Shown: piece by piece, positions 1 to 7,789 of the stretch
How the letters are laid out: each line of letters starts with the position of its first letter
Numbering within the stretch: position 1 is the stretch's first letter
Source of the DNA: Gemmatimonadota bacterium
Lineage (GTDB): Bacteria > Gemmatimonadota > Gemmatimonadetes > Gemmatimonadales > GWC2-71-9
NCBI GenBank assembly: GCA_024641735.1
Contig: JAHECN010000013.1
Span: forward strand, 1 to 34,263
Reading direction: 5' to 3'
Length of the DNA stretch: 34,263 bases
Program-made: the position numbers and the translations under genes
Notes under the pieces: model-generated
Databases searched by the model: none
Seen by the model: only the letters and a program-made list of their open reading frames with translations
Told to the model about the DNA's origin: nothing

Positions 1-410
1 AGAGCGGGCGTCCCGCGGCGGAGGTATTGGCAGGGGCCGTTTCGGACTATGTGGACTTCGTCGCGGCCAACCCGTCCTTCGTGCGACTGATTCAACGGGA
101 AGGGATGGGAGAAGGACCAGGACTCGGCGCGGTGCCGCTGGGCAAAGCGGTTGGCACCGAGGCCGTGGCCGCACTCGCGCAGGGGCTGGGCTTTCCGTCG
201 GATTCGTATGACACGGTCGCGCACCTAGTCCTCTCGCTGATCGCCTTGACGTGGTTTCCCGTCCTCCACTCCGGGACGCTTGTTCCCGCCGTGGGTCTGG
301 ACGCGAGTGCCGCAGATTTTCTTGAGTCGCGCAAGCGACACATCACCACGCTGTTGCTCGGTGCTCTTCCCTCGGAGCAGATGACCTCACCCGGCCGGAG
401 CTCCCCATGA
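1..410 (+). CDS. TetR/AcrR-family transcriptional regulator, C-terminal part (5' end outside window)
   Basis: The reading frame is open from the window edge, so this is the 3' end of a longer gene. Only the ligand-binding, dimerisation half is visible; the N-terminal helix-turn-helix would lie upstream of the window. The visible part is about 135 residues of mostly helical sequence with the pattern YVDFVAANPSFVRLIQREG near its start, which is typical of TetR-type C-terminal domains. Its stop codon overlaps the start of the acyl-CoA dehydrogenase gene in an ATGA arrangement (407-410), so the two are co-translated. The natural inference is a fatty-acid or acyl-CoA responsive repressor of the beta-oxidation gene behind it. 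The family call rests on the C-terminal domain alone, which is poorly conserved, so another helical regulator is possible. Confidence 0.7.
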   Translation, partial: SGRPAAEVLAGAVSDYVDFVAANPSFVRLIQREGMGEGPGLGAVPLGKAVGTEAVAALAQGLGFPSDSYDTVAHLVLSLIALTWFPVLHSGTLVPAVGLDASAADFLESRKRHITTLLLGALPSEQMTSPGRSSP

Positions 411-2242
411 CGGACACGATCACACCCCCCGCACCAACAGTCGACGAAGCGCGTGCCGTGGCAGAAGCCGCACGCGAATCGGAGTGGACCGCACCCAGCT
501 TCCTGCGCGAGCTCTTTGCCGGACGACTCCCGCTGGCACTCGTCTATCCCTTCCCTGCCCCGACCGCCGAGGAAGTCGAGCGTGCCGCGCCCTTCCTCGC
601 GGAATTGGAAGCATTCCTTCGCGACGAGGTGGATAGCGATGCCATTGATCGTGAAGGAAAGCTTCCTGAGCAGGTGATTCGGCGACTGCAGGAGATGGGC
701 GCGCTCGGCATCAAGGTCGATCCGGAATACGGTGGCCTCGGACTGAGCCAGTTGATGTACACCCGTGCCATCGGCATGGTGACTTCACAGGACGGCTCAC
801 TCACCGCACTGCTCTCCGCGTCCCAGAGCATAGGCGTCGCCGTGCCGCTCAAACTCTTCGGCACGGCGGAGCAGAAGCAGCGCTACCTGCCACGACTGGC
901 CAAAGGTGCGATCTCCGCGTTCGCGTTGACCGAGGTCGGTGTCGGATCCGATCCGGCCGGTCTCACGACGACCGCTGTGAAGAGCGAGGACGGATCGCAC
1001 TGGATCCTGAACGGCGAGAAGCTCTGGTGTACCAACGGCACCATCGCCGAGGTGATGGTGGTGATGGCGAAGACTGGCAAGCGGATCACGGCGTTTGTGG
1101 TGGAGGCGAACTGGCCGGGTGTCGAGGTCGTCCATCGCCTCAACTTCATGGGACTCAACGCCATTGAGAACGGCGTCCTCCGTTTCACCAACGTGAAGGT
1201 GCCGACAGAGAATGTGATTTGGGGCGAGGGGAAAGGCCTGAAGCTCGCGCTGATGACGTTGAACACCGGGCGGCTCACCCTTCCCGCGTCAGGGACGGCG
1301 GGCGCCAAGCGTGCCCTCAAGATCTCGCGCACGTGGGCGGCGGAACGGGTGCAGTGGGGCAAGCCGATCGGCAAGCACGACGCGGTGGCCCAGATGATTG
1401 GGAAAATGGCAGCGGACAGCTTTGCGATGGATGCGGTGAGTGAGTTGGCCTCACTCCTGGCGGATCGCGGCGACACCGACATTCGGCTCGAGGCCGCGAT
1501 GGCGAAGTTGTGGAACTCGGAGATGAGTCACCGGATCACCGACGACTGCCTGCAGATCAAGGGAGGACGCGGCTACGAGACCGCGGACTCGTTGCGGATG
1601 CGCGGCGAGCGGCCAGACCCGGTGGAGCGGATGTATCGCGACTCCCGGATCAACCGCATCTTCGAGGGGTCCAGCGAGATCATGCGTCTCTTCATCGCGC
1701 GGGAGGCGGTGGACACGCACCTGGCGGTCGCCGGTGACCTGATCGACCCCAAGACGTCGATGGGGAAGAAGCTGAAGGCATTCGCACGCTCCGCAGTATT
1801 CTACGTGGGCTGGTATCCGCGGCTCTGGATGGCGACCGAGTGGTTCCGCTTCGGGCAGTTCGGTCCATTGGCCACACACCTCCGTTTTGTTGGGCGGCGC
1901 TCACGCAAGTTGGCGCGCACACTCTTCCACGCGATGGTCCGCTTCGGGCCGAAGCTGGAGCAGCGGCAGTCGGTGCTCTTCCGCTTAGTGGATGTCGGGG
2001 CTGAACTCTTCGCGATGACGGCGGCAATTTCTCGGGCGAAGACGATGGCCGTCGCAGGCAACGCGGATGCAATGGCCGTCGCGGACGTTTTCTGTCGTCA
2101 TGCACGGACGCGGGTGGACAACTTGTTCCAGGAGGCATTCGGCCCGAACGACGTGGCGACCTATCAGCTGGCGCAGCGCGTCGTGCGGGGTGAGTCGACG
2201 TGGCTGGAAGCGGGGATCGTCGGAGCGAAGTCCGCCGGCTGA
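407..2242 (+). CDS. Acyl-CoA dehydrogenase, long form (VLCAD/FadE-like)
   Basis: FAD-dependent enzyme that introduces the trans-2 double bond into acyl-CoA, the first step of beta-oxidation, and passes electrons to ETF. The 611 residues hold the N-terminal helical domain (about 60-170), the middle beta domain with the flavin-binding stretch FALTEVGVGSDPAG, and the C-terminal helical domain. The usual catalytic base is present as Glu420 in the motif IFEGSSEIMR. About 170 residues follow the core, as in very-long-chain dehydrogenases; ordinary short- and medium-chain enzymes end near 380-400 residues. The start is set by GGAG at 397-400, six bases before the ATG, and by the 4-base overlap with the regulator gene. 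Exact chain-length specificity cannot be read from sequence. Confidence 0.93.
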   Translation: MTDTITPPAPTVDEARAVAEAARESEWTAPSFLRELFAGRLPLALVYPFPAPTAEEVERAAPFLAELEAFLRDEVDSDAIDREGKLPEQVIRRLQEMGALGIKVDPEYGGLGLSQLMYTRAIGMVTSQDGSLTALLSASQSIGVAVPLKLFGTAEQKQRYLPRLAKGAISAFALTEVGVGSDPAGLTTTAVKSEDGSHWILNGEKLWCTNGTIAEVMVVMAKTGKRITAFVVEANWPGVEVVHRLNFMGLNAIENGVLRFTNVKVPTENVIWGEGKGLKLALMTLNTGRLTLPASGTAGAKRALKISRTWAAERVQWGKPIGKHDAVAQMIGKMAADSFAMDAVSELASLLADRGDTDIRLEAAMAKLWNSEMSHRITDDCLQIKGGRGYETADSLRMRGERPDPVERMYRDSRINRIFEGSSEIMRLFIAREAVDTHLAVAGDLIDPKTSMGKKLKAFARSAVFYVGWYPRLWMATEWFRFGQFGPLATHLRFVGRRSRKLARTLFHAMVRFGPKLEQRQSVLFRLVDVGAELFAMTAAISRAKTMAVAGNADAMAVADVFCRHARTRVDNLFQEAFGPNDVATYQLAQRVVRGESTWLEAGIVGAKSAG

Positions 2243-2254
2243 GCAGGCCGGCGG
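2232..2254. terminator. Possible hairpin between convergent genes
   Basis: An 8-bp perfect inverted repeat (CCGCCGGC, then a 7-base loop, then GCCGGCGG) overlaps the stop codon of the acyl-CoA dehydrogenase gene and sits just before the end of the convergent cytochrome gene. There is no T-run on either side, so it is not a classical intrinsic terminator. It may be only a GC-rich coincidence. Confidence 0.3.
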
Positions 2255-2258
2255 GGGA

Positions 2259-2984
2259 TCAGCGCGTCGGTTCGGCCGAGAGCCGCTTCTGATACTCGGC
2301 CGGGGATGTCAGGAAGTGACAGGTGGTGCACTCCTGCTTGGGCACATGGGCGCGCTGCGGCTCGTGACAGGTGACGCAGAAGCCACGATCCGGCGTGAGC
2401 ATGGCCACGGTTTCTGCGGCATGACAATCGTCACACTTCTGATGGCTCGCACGCTCGTGTGCCCCGAGCAGGTCGGGCGACCGATGACAGGACGCGCAGT
2501 CGCGTTGCGAGGTATGGTGGCTCTCGTGGCAGGAGGTGCAGCTGGCGACTTCCTTGCTTGGCGCCAGGTTGGGTGCCACGTGACAGGTCGCACAGGTTGT
2601 CGCGCGATGCTGACTATGATCGAGCTTCCGGCGCGGCAGCACGCCGTCCGCGGGGGGCGCGGGAGGTGTGAGGATTGCCTTGTGACAGGCGCTGCATTCA
2701 CGCATCTCGATCTGTCCGCGCATCGCCGCCTGATGGTGACAGAGATCACAGCCGCGCGGCACTTCGAAGACCAGCGCGCTGCCGTCGCCTCCTACCCGAT
2801 GGCAGGTCAGGCAGGCGAGCGCCGTATGCCGTGCATGGGGAAAGGAGTCCACGCGGACCACGTGGACGGCGGATGGAAGCTTCGGGGTCGCGGACAGTGT
2901 GCTCACGCGTGTGCCCGAGAACGCCACGAGCACTCCTGCACCCAGCAACATTGCCCGCCATCCAATTCCGGCATGCCCTGTCAT
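2259..2984 (-). CDS. Nonahaem c-type cytochrome (cytochrome c3/c7-like), exported
   Basis: The 241-residue protein has an N-terminal hydrophobic export segment (about residues 8-25) followed by nine CX2CH motifs: CLTCH, CDLCH, CSACH, CATCH, CTSCH, CASCH, CDDCH, CVTCH and CTTCH. Additional histidines (for example SFPHARH, LDHSQH, SHHTSQ) can serve as distal axial ligands. One haem per roughly 24 residues is the density of periplasmic electron-carrier cytochromes of the c3/c7 type. AGGAG at 2994-2998 lies nine bases before the ATG and supports the start. It lies 67 bases downstream of a membrane-anchored TPR gene on the same strand, possibly the same transcript. Likely role: electron shuttle in the periplasm, serving the porin-type cytochromes that follow. 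The specific partner is inference. Confidence 0.88.
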   Translation of the reverse strand: MTGHAGIGWRAMLLGAGVLVAFSGTRVSTLSATPKLPSAVHVVRVDSFPHARHTALACLTCHRVGGDGSALVFEVPRGCDLCHHQAAMRGQIEMRECSACHKAILTPPAPPADGVLPRRKLDHSQHRATTCATCHVAPNLAPSKEVASCTSCHESHHTSQRDCASCHRSPDLLGAHERASHQKCDDCHAAETVAMLTPDRGFCVTCHEPQRAHVPKQECTTCHFLTSPAEYQKRLSAEPTR

Positions 2985-3051
2985 GCGCGTCCTCTCCTGT
3001 TGGCACTACTCCGGTCGACCAACGCACGTCGCCTGAGACTCTGCGACCGTG

Positions 3052-3741
3052 CTACTTCGCGCGCTCCACGGTCAGGAACTCGCGCAGCAATCCTTCATGT
3101 TCGATATACTCCGATCGGCGGGTTGCCATCTCTGCTGCATACACCGCAGTGAACCGCTGACGTGACACGGCCTCAGCCACCGAATCCCCCTGTATTCTAG
3201 CGACCATGCCGCGCAAGTAATATCCGAACAAATTGTTCGGAGAAAGAGTCGCGATCGTGTCTGCCTGCGCGAGCGCCCCAGAATGGTCCCCGGCCACCGC
3301 CTGCATGATGCCCACGTGGTAGCGGCTGTCGACATCCCGTGCGTCGAGAGGAATCTCCTGGAATGTCAGCAACGCCCGTTGTGTCAGGTCCCGGGCCGCG
3401 TTGGCGTCACCACGTTCTGCGGCGTCGGAGATGAGGTTGACCAATGCGGCGAACTGGTCACGCGGTGTCGCCGTGGTGTCCACGACGGGAGTAGGCACGA
3501 TCACCCCCCGAGGCTCTGGGGTCGACCAGAGCGCAACGACCACGACCGCGACCACGGCACCCGCGCCCAGCACGAGCCCGATCCCTCGGGAACCCACACG
3601 ATCTCGCAACACAGCAACTCCGACGTTGGAGTGAACACCACGCGACGATCTGACCTTCCGAACGTACCCCATTCCGACGCGACGGCAAAGCAGCTCGGAT
3701 CCGGTACGCAGACAGGTCAGGCGGACTTCAATTCCGACCAA
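3052..3741 (-). CDS. Membrane-anchored TPR-like protein, function unknown
   Basis: Up to 229 residues: a basic, Arg-rich N-terminus, one transmembrane helix (about 53-72 with the TTG start at 3741), a Pro/Thr linker, then helical repeat sequence resembling tetratricopeptide repeats (about 95-215, with alternating small and large hydrophobic residues such as YHVGIMQAVAGDHSGALAQA). The topology suggests a periplasmic TPR domain. It sits between cytochrome genes on the strand of the nonahaem gene, so it could act as an assembly or maturation factor like the TPR proteins of cytochrome biogenesis, but there is no direct evidence. The start is uncertain. An ATG at 3672 is the only ATG near the beginning. 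The frame also stays open upstream to 3810 and encodes a Cys-rich CCPKC stretch with no standard start codon. Confidence 0.6.
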   Translation of the reverse strand: MVGIEVRLTCLRTGSELLCRRVGMGYVRKVRSSRGVHSNVGVAVLRDRVGSRGIGLVLGAGAVVAVVVVALWSTPEPRGVIVPTPVVDTTATPRDQFAALVNLISDAAERGDANAARDLTQRALLTFQEIPLDARDVDSRYHVGIMQAVAGDHSGALAQADTIATLSPNNLFGYYLRGMVARIQGDSVAEAVSRQRFTAVYAAEMATRRSEYIEHEGLLREFLTVERAK

Positions 3742-3827
3742 TTCGTTCGTGATACTACTGTTGCATTTCGGACAGCAACCCCTGATTTTTACTGCGGGAC
3801 CCCCCTCCCACTACACCTGATTACAGC

Positions 3828-3832
3828 AGGAG
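3828..3832 (+). promoter_or_regulatory. Ribosome binding site fixing a GTG start
   Basis: AGGAG sits six bases before the GTG at 3839. It decides the non-ATG start of the monohaem porin gene, whose signal peptide begins directly there. Confidence 0.75.
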
Positions 3833-3838
3833 CACACA

Positions 3839-5116
3839 GTGAAATCCTCCTATGTTTCCCTCGCCGCCGCGGTCGCACTCTTGGTGCCGACGCAGCTGCA
3901 CGCGATCCCTGCCTGGGCAAGAATGACCGGCCTGCCATGCTCCTCCTGTCATGCCACGCCGACGTGGCAACTCAACAAGGATGGCTTGGACTTCCTCAGC
4001 AATGGCCATCGGCTCGACGCCATGAAGGTCGACGCGAAGGACCAGAAACTCGACAACTACTTCTCGCTGCTCTTCAAGACCCGCTTCTACACCGATGATC
4101 GTGATGCGGCGCGCACCGGCCTCACCGAAAATCAGCGCCCTAAGACGCAGTTCGAGCAGCACTCGATGTCGATTTACGCCGGCGGCGCACTGAGCGAGCG
4201 GATGTCGTTCTTCGCCGAGATGTATCTCAGTGAAAACACCGGCGCGACGTCGGGCGGCAACGTCGTCCAGAGTGACGCCTCACGGAAGAAGTTGGCCGAG
4301 GCGTTCGTCTCGTACAATCTGCCCGTCACTGAAGGCAAGTCGTTCGTTGCCTTCCGCGGCGGCGCGATCCTTCCGGAAATTCTCCATGTCTTCGGCGTCG
4401 GCGCCCGGAGCGCGGAGCAGCGCTCGATCGTCTTGAACGATGCCCTGGTCGGCAACCCGAACGGGTACAAGCTCTTCACCCGGCAGCAGGGCCTCGACGC
4501 GACGTACAACAGTGAGCGCATCCAGCTCTCGGCTGGCATCGTGAACGGCTCGGACGCCGGCACAACCAACTCGATCGACGCCGACCGCTCGAAGGATGTC
4601 TTCGGAAGCGCCTTGATCACGGTCGACGACAAGGCCACCGCCGTGGGCGCGTACTACCACAAGGGCCATTTCACCAACTACGCGACCAAGCAGGACTTCA
4701 GCACGGCAATCAATTTCACCGATGACTTCTACAAGGCCGGCTTCCTCGGCCGCTTCGTGCAGGACAACTGGCGCGTGGTGGGCACCTACTTCATGGGCAA
4801 CCACACCATCAACGCCACCGGAACCGAAGCCAAGAACGCCGGCTACTATGGCTTGCTTGACTACAATCTCAACGAGAACCTCGGCGCCTACGTGCGCTAT
4901 GACCACGTCGACCCGAACACGGATATCGACAAGAATGACCAGTCGATGATCTTGGTCGGGATCAACGGACTCTTCTTCCAGAGTGACAAGAGCGGCGCAC
5001 GCTGGCAGATCGAGTACACGACGCGGAACAGCTACGCTGGTGGCAGCATCTCCAGCGTCGGCACGACGAAGTACACCGACAACCGCCTGTGGGCGCAGTT
5101 GACGTTCGGCTTCTAG
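3839..5116 (+). CDS. Cyc2-like outer-membrane cytochrome-porin fusion, one haem
   Basis: A signal peptide (about 1-22, ending LHA) is followed at once by IPAWARMTGLPCSSCH, with one haem motif at Cys34/Cys37/His38. After it comes a conserved-looking LNKDGLDFLSNGHRL stretch and then about 340 residues of amphipathic beta-strands ending in GF, a terminal aromatic typical of outer-membrane barrels. This layout, a small monohaem plug fused N-terminally to a porin barrel, is that of Cyc2 and its relatives. In characterised Cyc2 proteins it carries electrons from extracellular Fe(II) across the outer membrane. At 425 residues it is in the right size range. Related fused porins of unknown function are widespread, so iron oxidation is an inference. 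A terminator-like hairpin follows the stop, so the gene may be transcribed alone. Confidence 0.78.
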   Translation: MKSSYVSLAAAVALLVPTQLHAIPAWARMTGLPCSSCHATPTWQLNKDGLDFLSNGHRLDAMKVDAKDQKLDNYFSLLFKTRFYTDDRDAARTGLTENQRPKTQFEQHSMSIYAGGALSERMSFFAEMYLSENTGATSGGNVVQSDASRKKLAEAFVSYNLPVTEGKSFVAFRGGAILPEILHVFGVGARSAEQRSIVLNDALVGNPNGYKLFTRQQGLDATYNSERIQLSAGIVNGSDAGTTNSIDADRSKDVFGSALITVDDKATAVGAYYHKGHFTNYATKQDFSTAINFTDDFYKAGFLGRFVQDNWRVVGTYFMGNHTINATGTEAKNAGYYGLLDYNLNENLGAYVRYDHVDPNTDIDKNDQSMILVGINGLFFQSDKSGARWQIEYTTRNSYAGGSISSVGTTKYTDNRLWAQLTFGF

Positions 5117-5132
5117 TCGCCTGGCAGAACCC

Positions 5133-5178
5133 CACCGGGGCGTTGTGGCATACGCCGCAGCGCCCCGGTGACTAGTTT
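5133..5178 (+). terminator. Intrinsic terminator after the monohaem porin gene
   Basis: A 10-bp perfect stem (CACCGGGGCG at 5133-5142 with CGCCCCGGTG at 5161-5170) encloses an 18-base loop and is followed by ACTAGTTTT with a four-T run. It lies 16 bases past the stop codon. Confidence 0.7.
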
Positions 5179-5214
5179 TCAGCTCAAGTCTCTACCCTAA
5201 CCACGGCAATACGT

Positions 5215-5754
5215 ATGCGAACCACCACGATTCCCACGATCCTCCTCCTTCTCGGCGTTACGATGGCGCCCGCGCCGGCGTTCGGCCAAGAGACCTTCAC
5301 CTATGTGGGGGTTGCGGCCTGCGGCAAGTGCCACAAGACCGAGAAGATCGGCAATCAACTGGCCATCTGGGAGGGGACCAAGCACTCGAAAGCCTTCGAG
5401 AGCTTGAGCACTCCCGTGGCGGACAGCATCGCGTTGGCGAAGGGCCTCACGACCAAGGCCGCAGACTCAAAAGAGTGCCGGGAGTGCCACACCACCGGTG
5501 GCCCCGACTCCGGTGTTGACGCGAAGGAAGGCGTCGGCTGCGAAGCATGCCACAACGCTGGCTCGGGCTACCGCGTCCTCAAGATCATGAAGGACAAGCC
5601 GACGGCCGTCGAGAAGGGGCTACGTACCTTTGCAGACGCGGCAGCCATCGAGGCGCAATGCCGGACCTGCCACAACGAGCGGAGTCCGACCGCGAAGGAG
5701 TTCGACTTCAAGGAACGGTGGGAGAAGATCAAGCACCTGCGTCCGGTCGAGTAA
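5215..5754 (+). CDS. Tetrahaem cytochrome c554-type protein, periplasmic
   Basis: The 179 residues open with a signal peptide (about 1-24, ending AFG) and continue YVGVAACGKCHKTEKIG, the usual opening of cytochrome c554-family domains, where the haem motif is followed by a Trp/Lys-His segment (IWEGTKHSKAFESL). Four CX2CH motifs are present: CGKCH, CRECH, CEACH and CRTCH. The C-terminus FKERWEKIKHLRP is also common in this group. It probably acts as a small periplasmic electron carrier, and its position directly behind the Cyc2-like gene suggests that it could accept or donate electrons there. No clear Shine-Dalgarno site precedes the ATG. It is separated from the porin gene by a terminator, so it may have its own promoter, which I could not locate. 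Confidence 0.87.
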   Translation: MRTTTIPTILLLLGVTMAPAPAFGQETFTYVGVAACGKCHKTEKIGNQLAIWEGTKHSKAFESLSTPVADSIALAKGLTTKAADSKECRECHTTGGPDSGVDAKEGVGCEACHNAGSGYRVLKIMKDKPTAVEKGLRTFADAAAIEAQCRTCHNERSPTAKEFDFKERWEKIKHLRPVE

Positions 5755-5783
5755 CGGCGCAGACACCCAATGCGAACGACGAA

Positions 5784-5813
5784 AGGCCCCGACCAGATGG
5801 TCGGGGCCTCTTT
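5784..5813. terminator. Bidirectional intrinsic terminator between convergent genes
   Basis: A stem of GGCCCCGACC with GGTCGGGGCC around a 4-base loop is flanked by AAA on one side and CTTT on the other. It can therefore end both the tetrahaem cytochrome transcript and the convergent msrB transcript. Confidence 0.88.
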
Positions 5814-5831
5814 GCGTTTCCCAGCACGGTG

Positions 5832-6284
5832 TCAGTCGCCCTTGGAGGAGAACAGGTTGAGGAATTGTCCATAGCCAGACGCCTCAAGTTCCGCGACCGG
5901 AATGAACCGCAGCGCTGCCGAATTAATGCAGTATCGCAGGCCATTGGGGCCTGGGCCATCCGGAAAGACATGGCCGAGGTGTGAATCCGCGCCCGCGGAA
6001 CGGACTTCAATCCGCTCCACGAACAACTTGTGGTCGCGCTTGGTGGTCAGCGCATCGGGTTGGAGGGGCTGCGTGAAGGAGGGCCAGCCACAGCCGGAGT
6101 CGAACTTGTCGCGCGACGTGAAGAGCGGCTCGCCGGAAACAATGTCGACATAGAGTCCTTCGCGGGTCTCGTCGTGGTAGGGATTCTGAAACGGGGGCTC
6201 GGTCGCCTCGTGCTGCGTCACCTGGTACTGCAGTGGTGTCAGGCGCTGGCGAAGCTCGGCGTCGCTGGGCTTGGGGGTCGGCAT
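5832..6284 (-). CDS. msrB: Peptide-methionine (R)-S-oxide reductase
   Basis: This enzyme reduces methionine-R-sulfoxide in proteins using thioredoxin. The 150 residues contain the signatures SGCGWPSF (Cys65, in the position of the resolving cysteine), HLGHVFPDG (102-110) and [11 protein letters not shown] with the catalytic Cys119. The two CX2C zinc pairs found in many MsrB proteins are absent; the usual CxxC position reads DIVSGEPLF, so this is the zinc-free subtype. There is no signal peptide, so it should be cytoplasmic. GGAG at 6291-6294 supports the ATG start. It is inserted between two cytochrome transcription units and shares a bidirectional terminator with one of them. A repair role against oxidative stress fits, but a functional link to the cytochromes is only suggested by location. 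Confidence 0.95.
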   Translation of the reverse strand: MPTPKPSDAELRQRLTPLQYQVTQHEATEPPFQNPYHDETREGLYVDIVSGEPLFTSRDKFDSGCGWPSFTQPLQPDALTTKRDHKLFVERIEVRSAGADSHLGHVFPDGPGPNGLRYCINSAALRFIPVAELEASGYGQFLNLFSSKGD

Positions 6285-6297
6285 CGGGGGCTCCAGG

Positions 6298-6318
6298 GTA
6301 GACAGTGCTGTAGTCTAC
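6298..6318. repeat. Small inverted repeat in the msrB leader
   Basis: GTAGAC and GTCTAC are separated by nine bases, about 14 bases upstream of the msrB start and beside its ribosome binding site. It could be an operator or an RNA hairpin near the ribosome site. A six-base arm is short enough to arise by chance. Confidence 0.3.
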
Positions 6319-6349
6319 GCTAGAACCCCCACTTTTGTTCCCTCAGCTG

Positions 6350-7789
6350 CTACTGCCGCCGGGGAATCGCGGTGCCGTGGCACGCGGTGCAGAGCTGCGG
6401 GTTCTTCCGGAGCAGCCGCTCCGAATCGAAGTTCGGCCCGTGGGGTGAGTATCCGCGCCCCTTCACAACCGAATGGCAGGTCAGACAGTCTCGCTCGACG
6501 TGACACGACGCGCAGCTCTCGAGTGCCTGCCGCGCAGCCTGACCGTGGCCGACGAAGAACTGGCGGTTGCCGTCGTGATACCCTCCGGCACCCAGGAGAG
6601 AGCGTTGGGTCACGACGCCGGCACTCTGGTGACAGCTCTGACAGAACTGTGCCTGATTGTGACAGTCGGAACAGGTGCCGGAGCGGCTGTACGCCTCCGC
6701 AGGATGCCGCGTCAGGAAACTCGCCGGGTGGTAGCCATTACGGCCCGCCGGATCGGGGACGTGACAGGCCAGACAGCTCTCCCGGCGGTGACAGCTGGCA
6801 CAACTCCGCATGGATGCATCGGCGACCGGCCCATGACTCGTCTTCCACGTTGGTGTATGGCTGGACGGGAGTTTTCCGGTGGTGGAGGCTCCGTGTCCCC
6901 GGTCCGGCCCAGCGCTGAAGAGCGCGCGTGCCGTGCCGGGGAGCTGCGCGTTGTGACAGGCTGCACAGCTCTCCTGCGTGTGGCAGGTGCGGCAGGCACT
7001 AGCGTTCTGCGTTCCGTGTCGCGTCTCGAAGTCGCCCTTGGCGTGGTCGGCAGGTGCTGCGACCGGCGGCGGTGTGGCCGTGGCCGCGGCGTTGAGGCCG
7101 AGCGCCTGAATCTGGGGCACCTCGGGCGCGTTCACATGGCAGGCGACGCAATAGGTGCGGACGTGGCAGGTGGCACAACTGACCGCGACGTGGCCGGATC
7201 CGGTCGTTGCCTTCGCCTGCGCACCATGGGCGGAGGCCGCTTGGAAATTCGGGGCGTCGTGGCTGGGTGGCTTGGGGAAGGCCGCAATCCGTTCCGACGT
7301 CAGGCCTGCGGCGCGCGAGAGTGGCACGTGACAGGTCGCGCAGGCGGAATCGGGCAACGACACGTGGCTCTTGGCCGGAAGCTTGTGGCAGGTCAGGCAC
7401 TGCTCCGCCTGCGGCCCGCGCACACTCATCCACTTGCCACCACTCGCCGTGTGACAGTCGGCACAGGTCCCTGGTGTCCGGCGGCCGCGCTTGGCGAGAT
7501 GCTGGACATGGTTGAACGCCAGGTTGCTGGCGCGCGGTGTGGCGGGAGCCTTCCAGGTCACCACAGGCTGCCGCGTGCCGTCGTGGCACGCAGCACACTG
7601 CACGGCGGTGGGGTACATCGTGGCCCCAGCGCGTTCGGCCGCGGTGTGGCAGGTACTGCAGCTGACGAAGAGCTTGGCATGCTTGGGGTGACTGAACGTT
7701 TCCTCCGCGGCTGGACTCCGGGCCGCGAGAAACGCGACGCCGCAGAGGGCCGAGAGCACAAAGCCACCGAACAACGCGCGAATTCTCAT
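6350..7789 (-). CDS. Hexadecahaem (16-haem) c-type cytochrome, exported
   Basis: The 479 residues begin with a signal peptide (RIRALFGGFVLSALCGVAFL, cleaved near SPAAEE) and carry 16 CX2CH motifs. Ten of them form five closely spaced pairs of the pattern CX2CH-X4-5-CX2CH: CATCHVRTYCVACH, CRTCHTQESCAACH, CASCHRRESCLACH, CSDCHNQAQFCQSCH and CASCHVERDCLTCH. The ATG at 7789 is chosen over a longer frame beginning at 7828 because it makes an ATGA overlap with the upstream barrel gene and is followed directly by the signal peptide. As the last gene of a four-gene operon with a porin and two other multihaem proteins, it is likely a periplasmic or barrel-embedded electron conduit subunit. That role is inferred from context. 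Confidence 0.9.
   Translation of the reverse strand: MRIRALFGGFVLSALCGVAFLAARSPAAEETFSHPKHAKLFVSCSTCHTAAERAGATMYPTAVQCAACHDGTRQPVVTWKAPATPRASNLAFNHVQHLAKRGRRTPGTCADCHTASGGKWMSVRGPQAEQCLTCHKLPAKSHVSLPDSACATCHVPLSRAAGLTSERIAAFPKPPSHDAPNFQAASAHGAQAKATTGSGHVAVSCATCHVRTYCVACHVNAPEVPQIQALGLNAAATATPPPVAAPADHAKGDFETRHGTQNASACRTCHTQESCAACHNAQLPGTARALFSAGPDRGHGASTTGKLPSSHTPTWKTSHGPVADASMRSCASCHRRESCLACHVPDPAGRNGYHPASFLTRHPAEAYSRSGTCSDCHNQAQFCQSCHQSAGVVTQRSLLGAGGYHDGNRQFFVGHGQAARQALESCASCHVERDCLTCHSVVKGRGYSPHGPNFDSERLLRKNPQLCTACHGTAIPRRQ

Noticed and set aside
2067-3152. 361-codon plus-strand open frame across the acyl-CoA dehydrogenase end and the nonahaem gene
   Set aside because: It crosses two convincing genes in the wrong frame or strand and has no family features.
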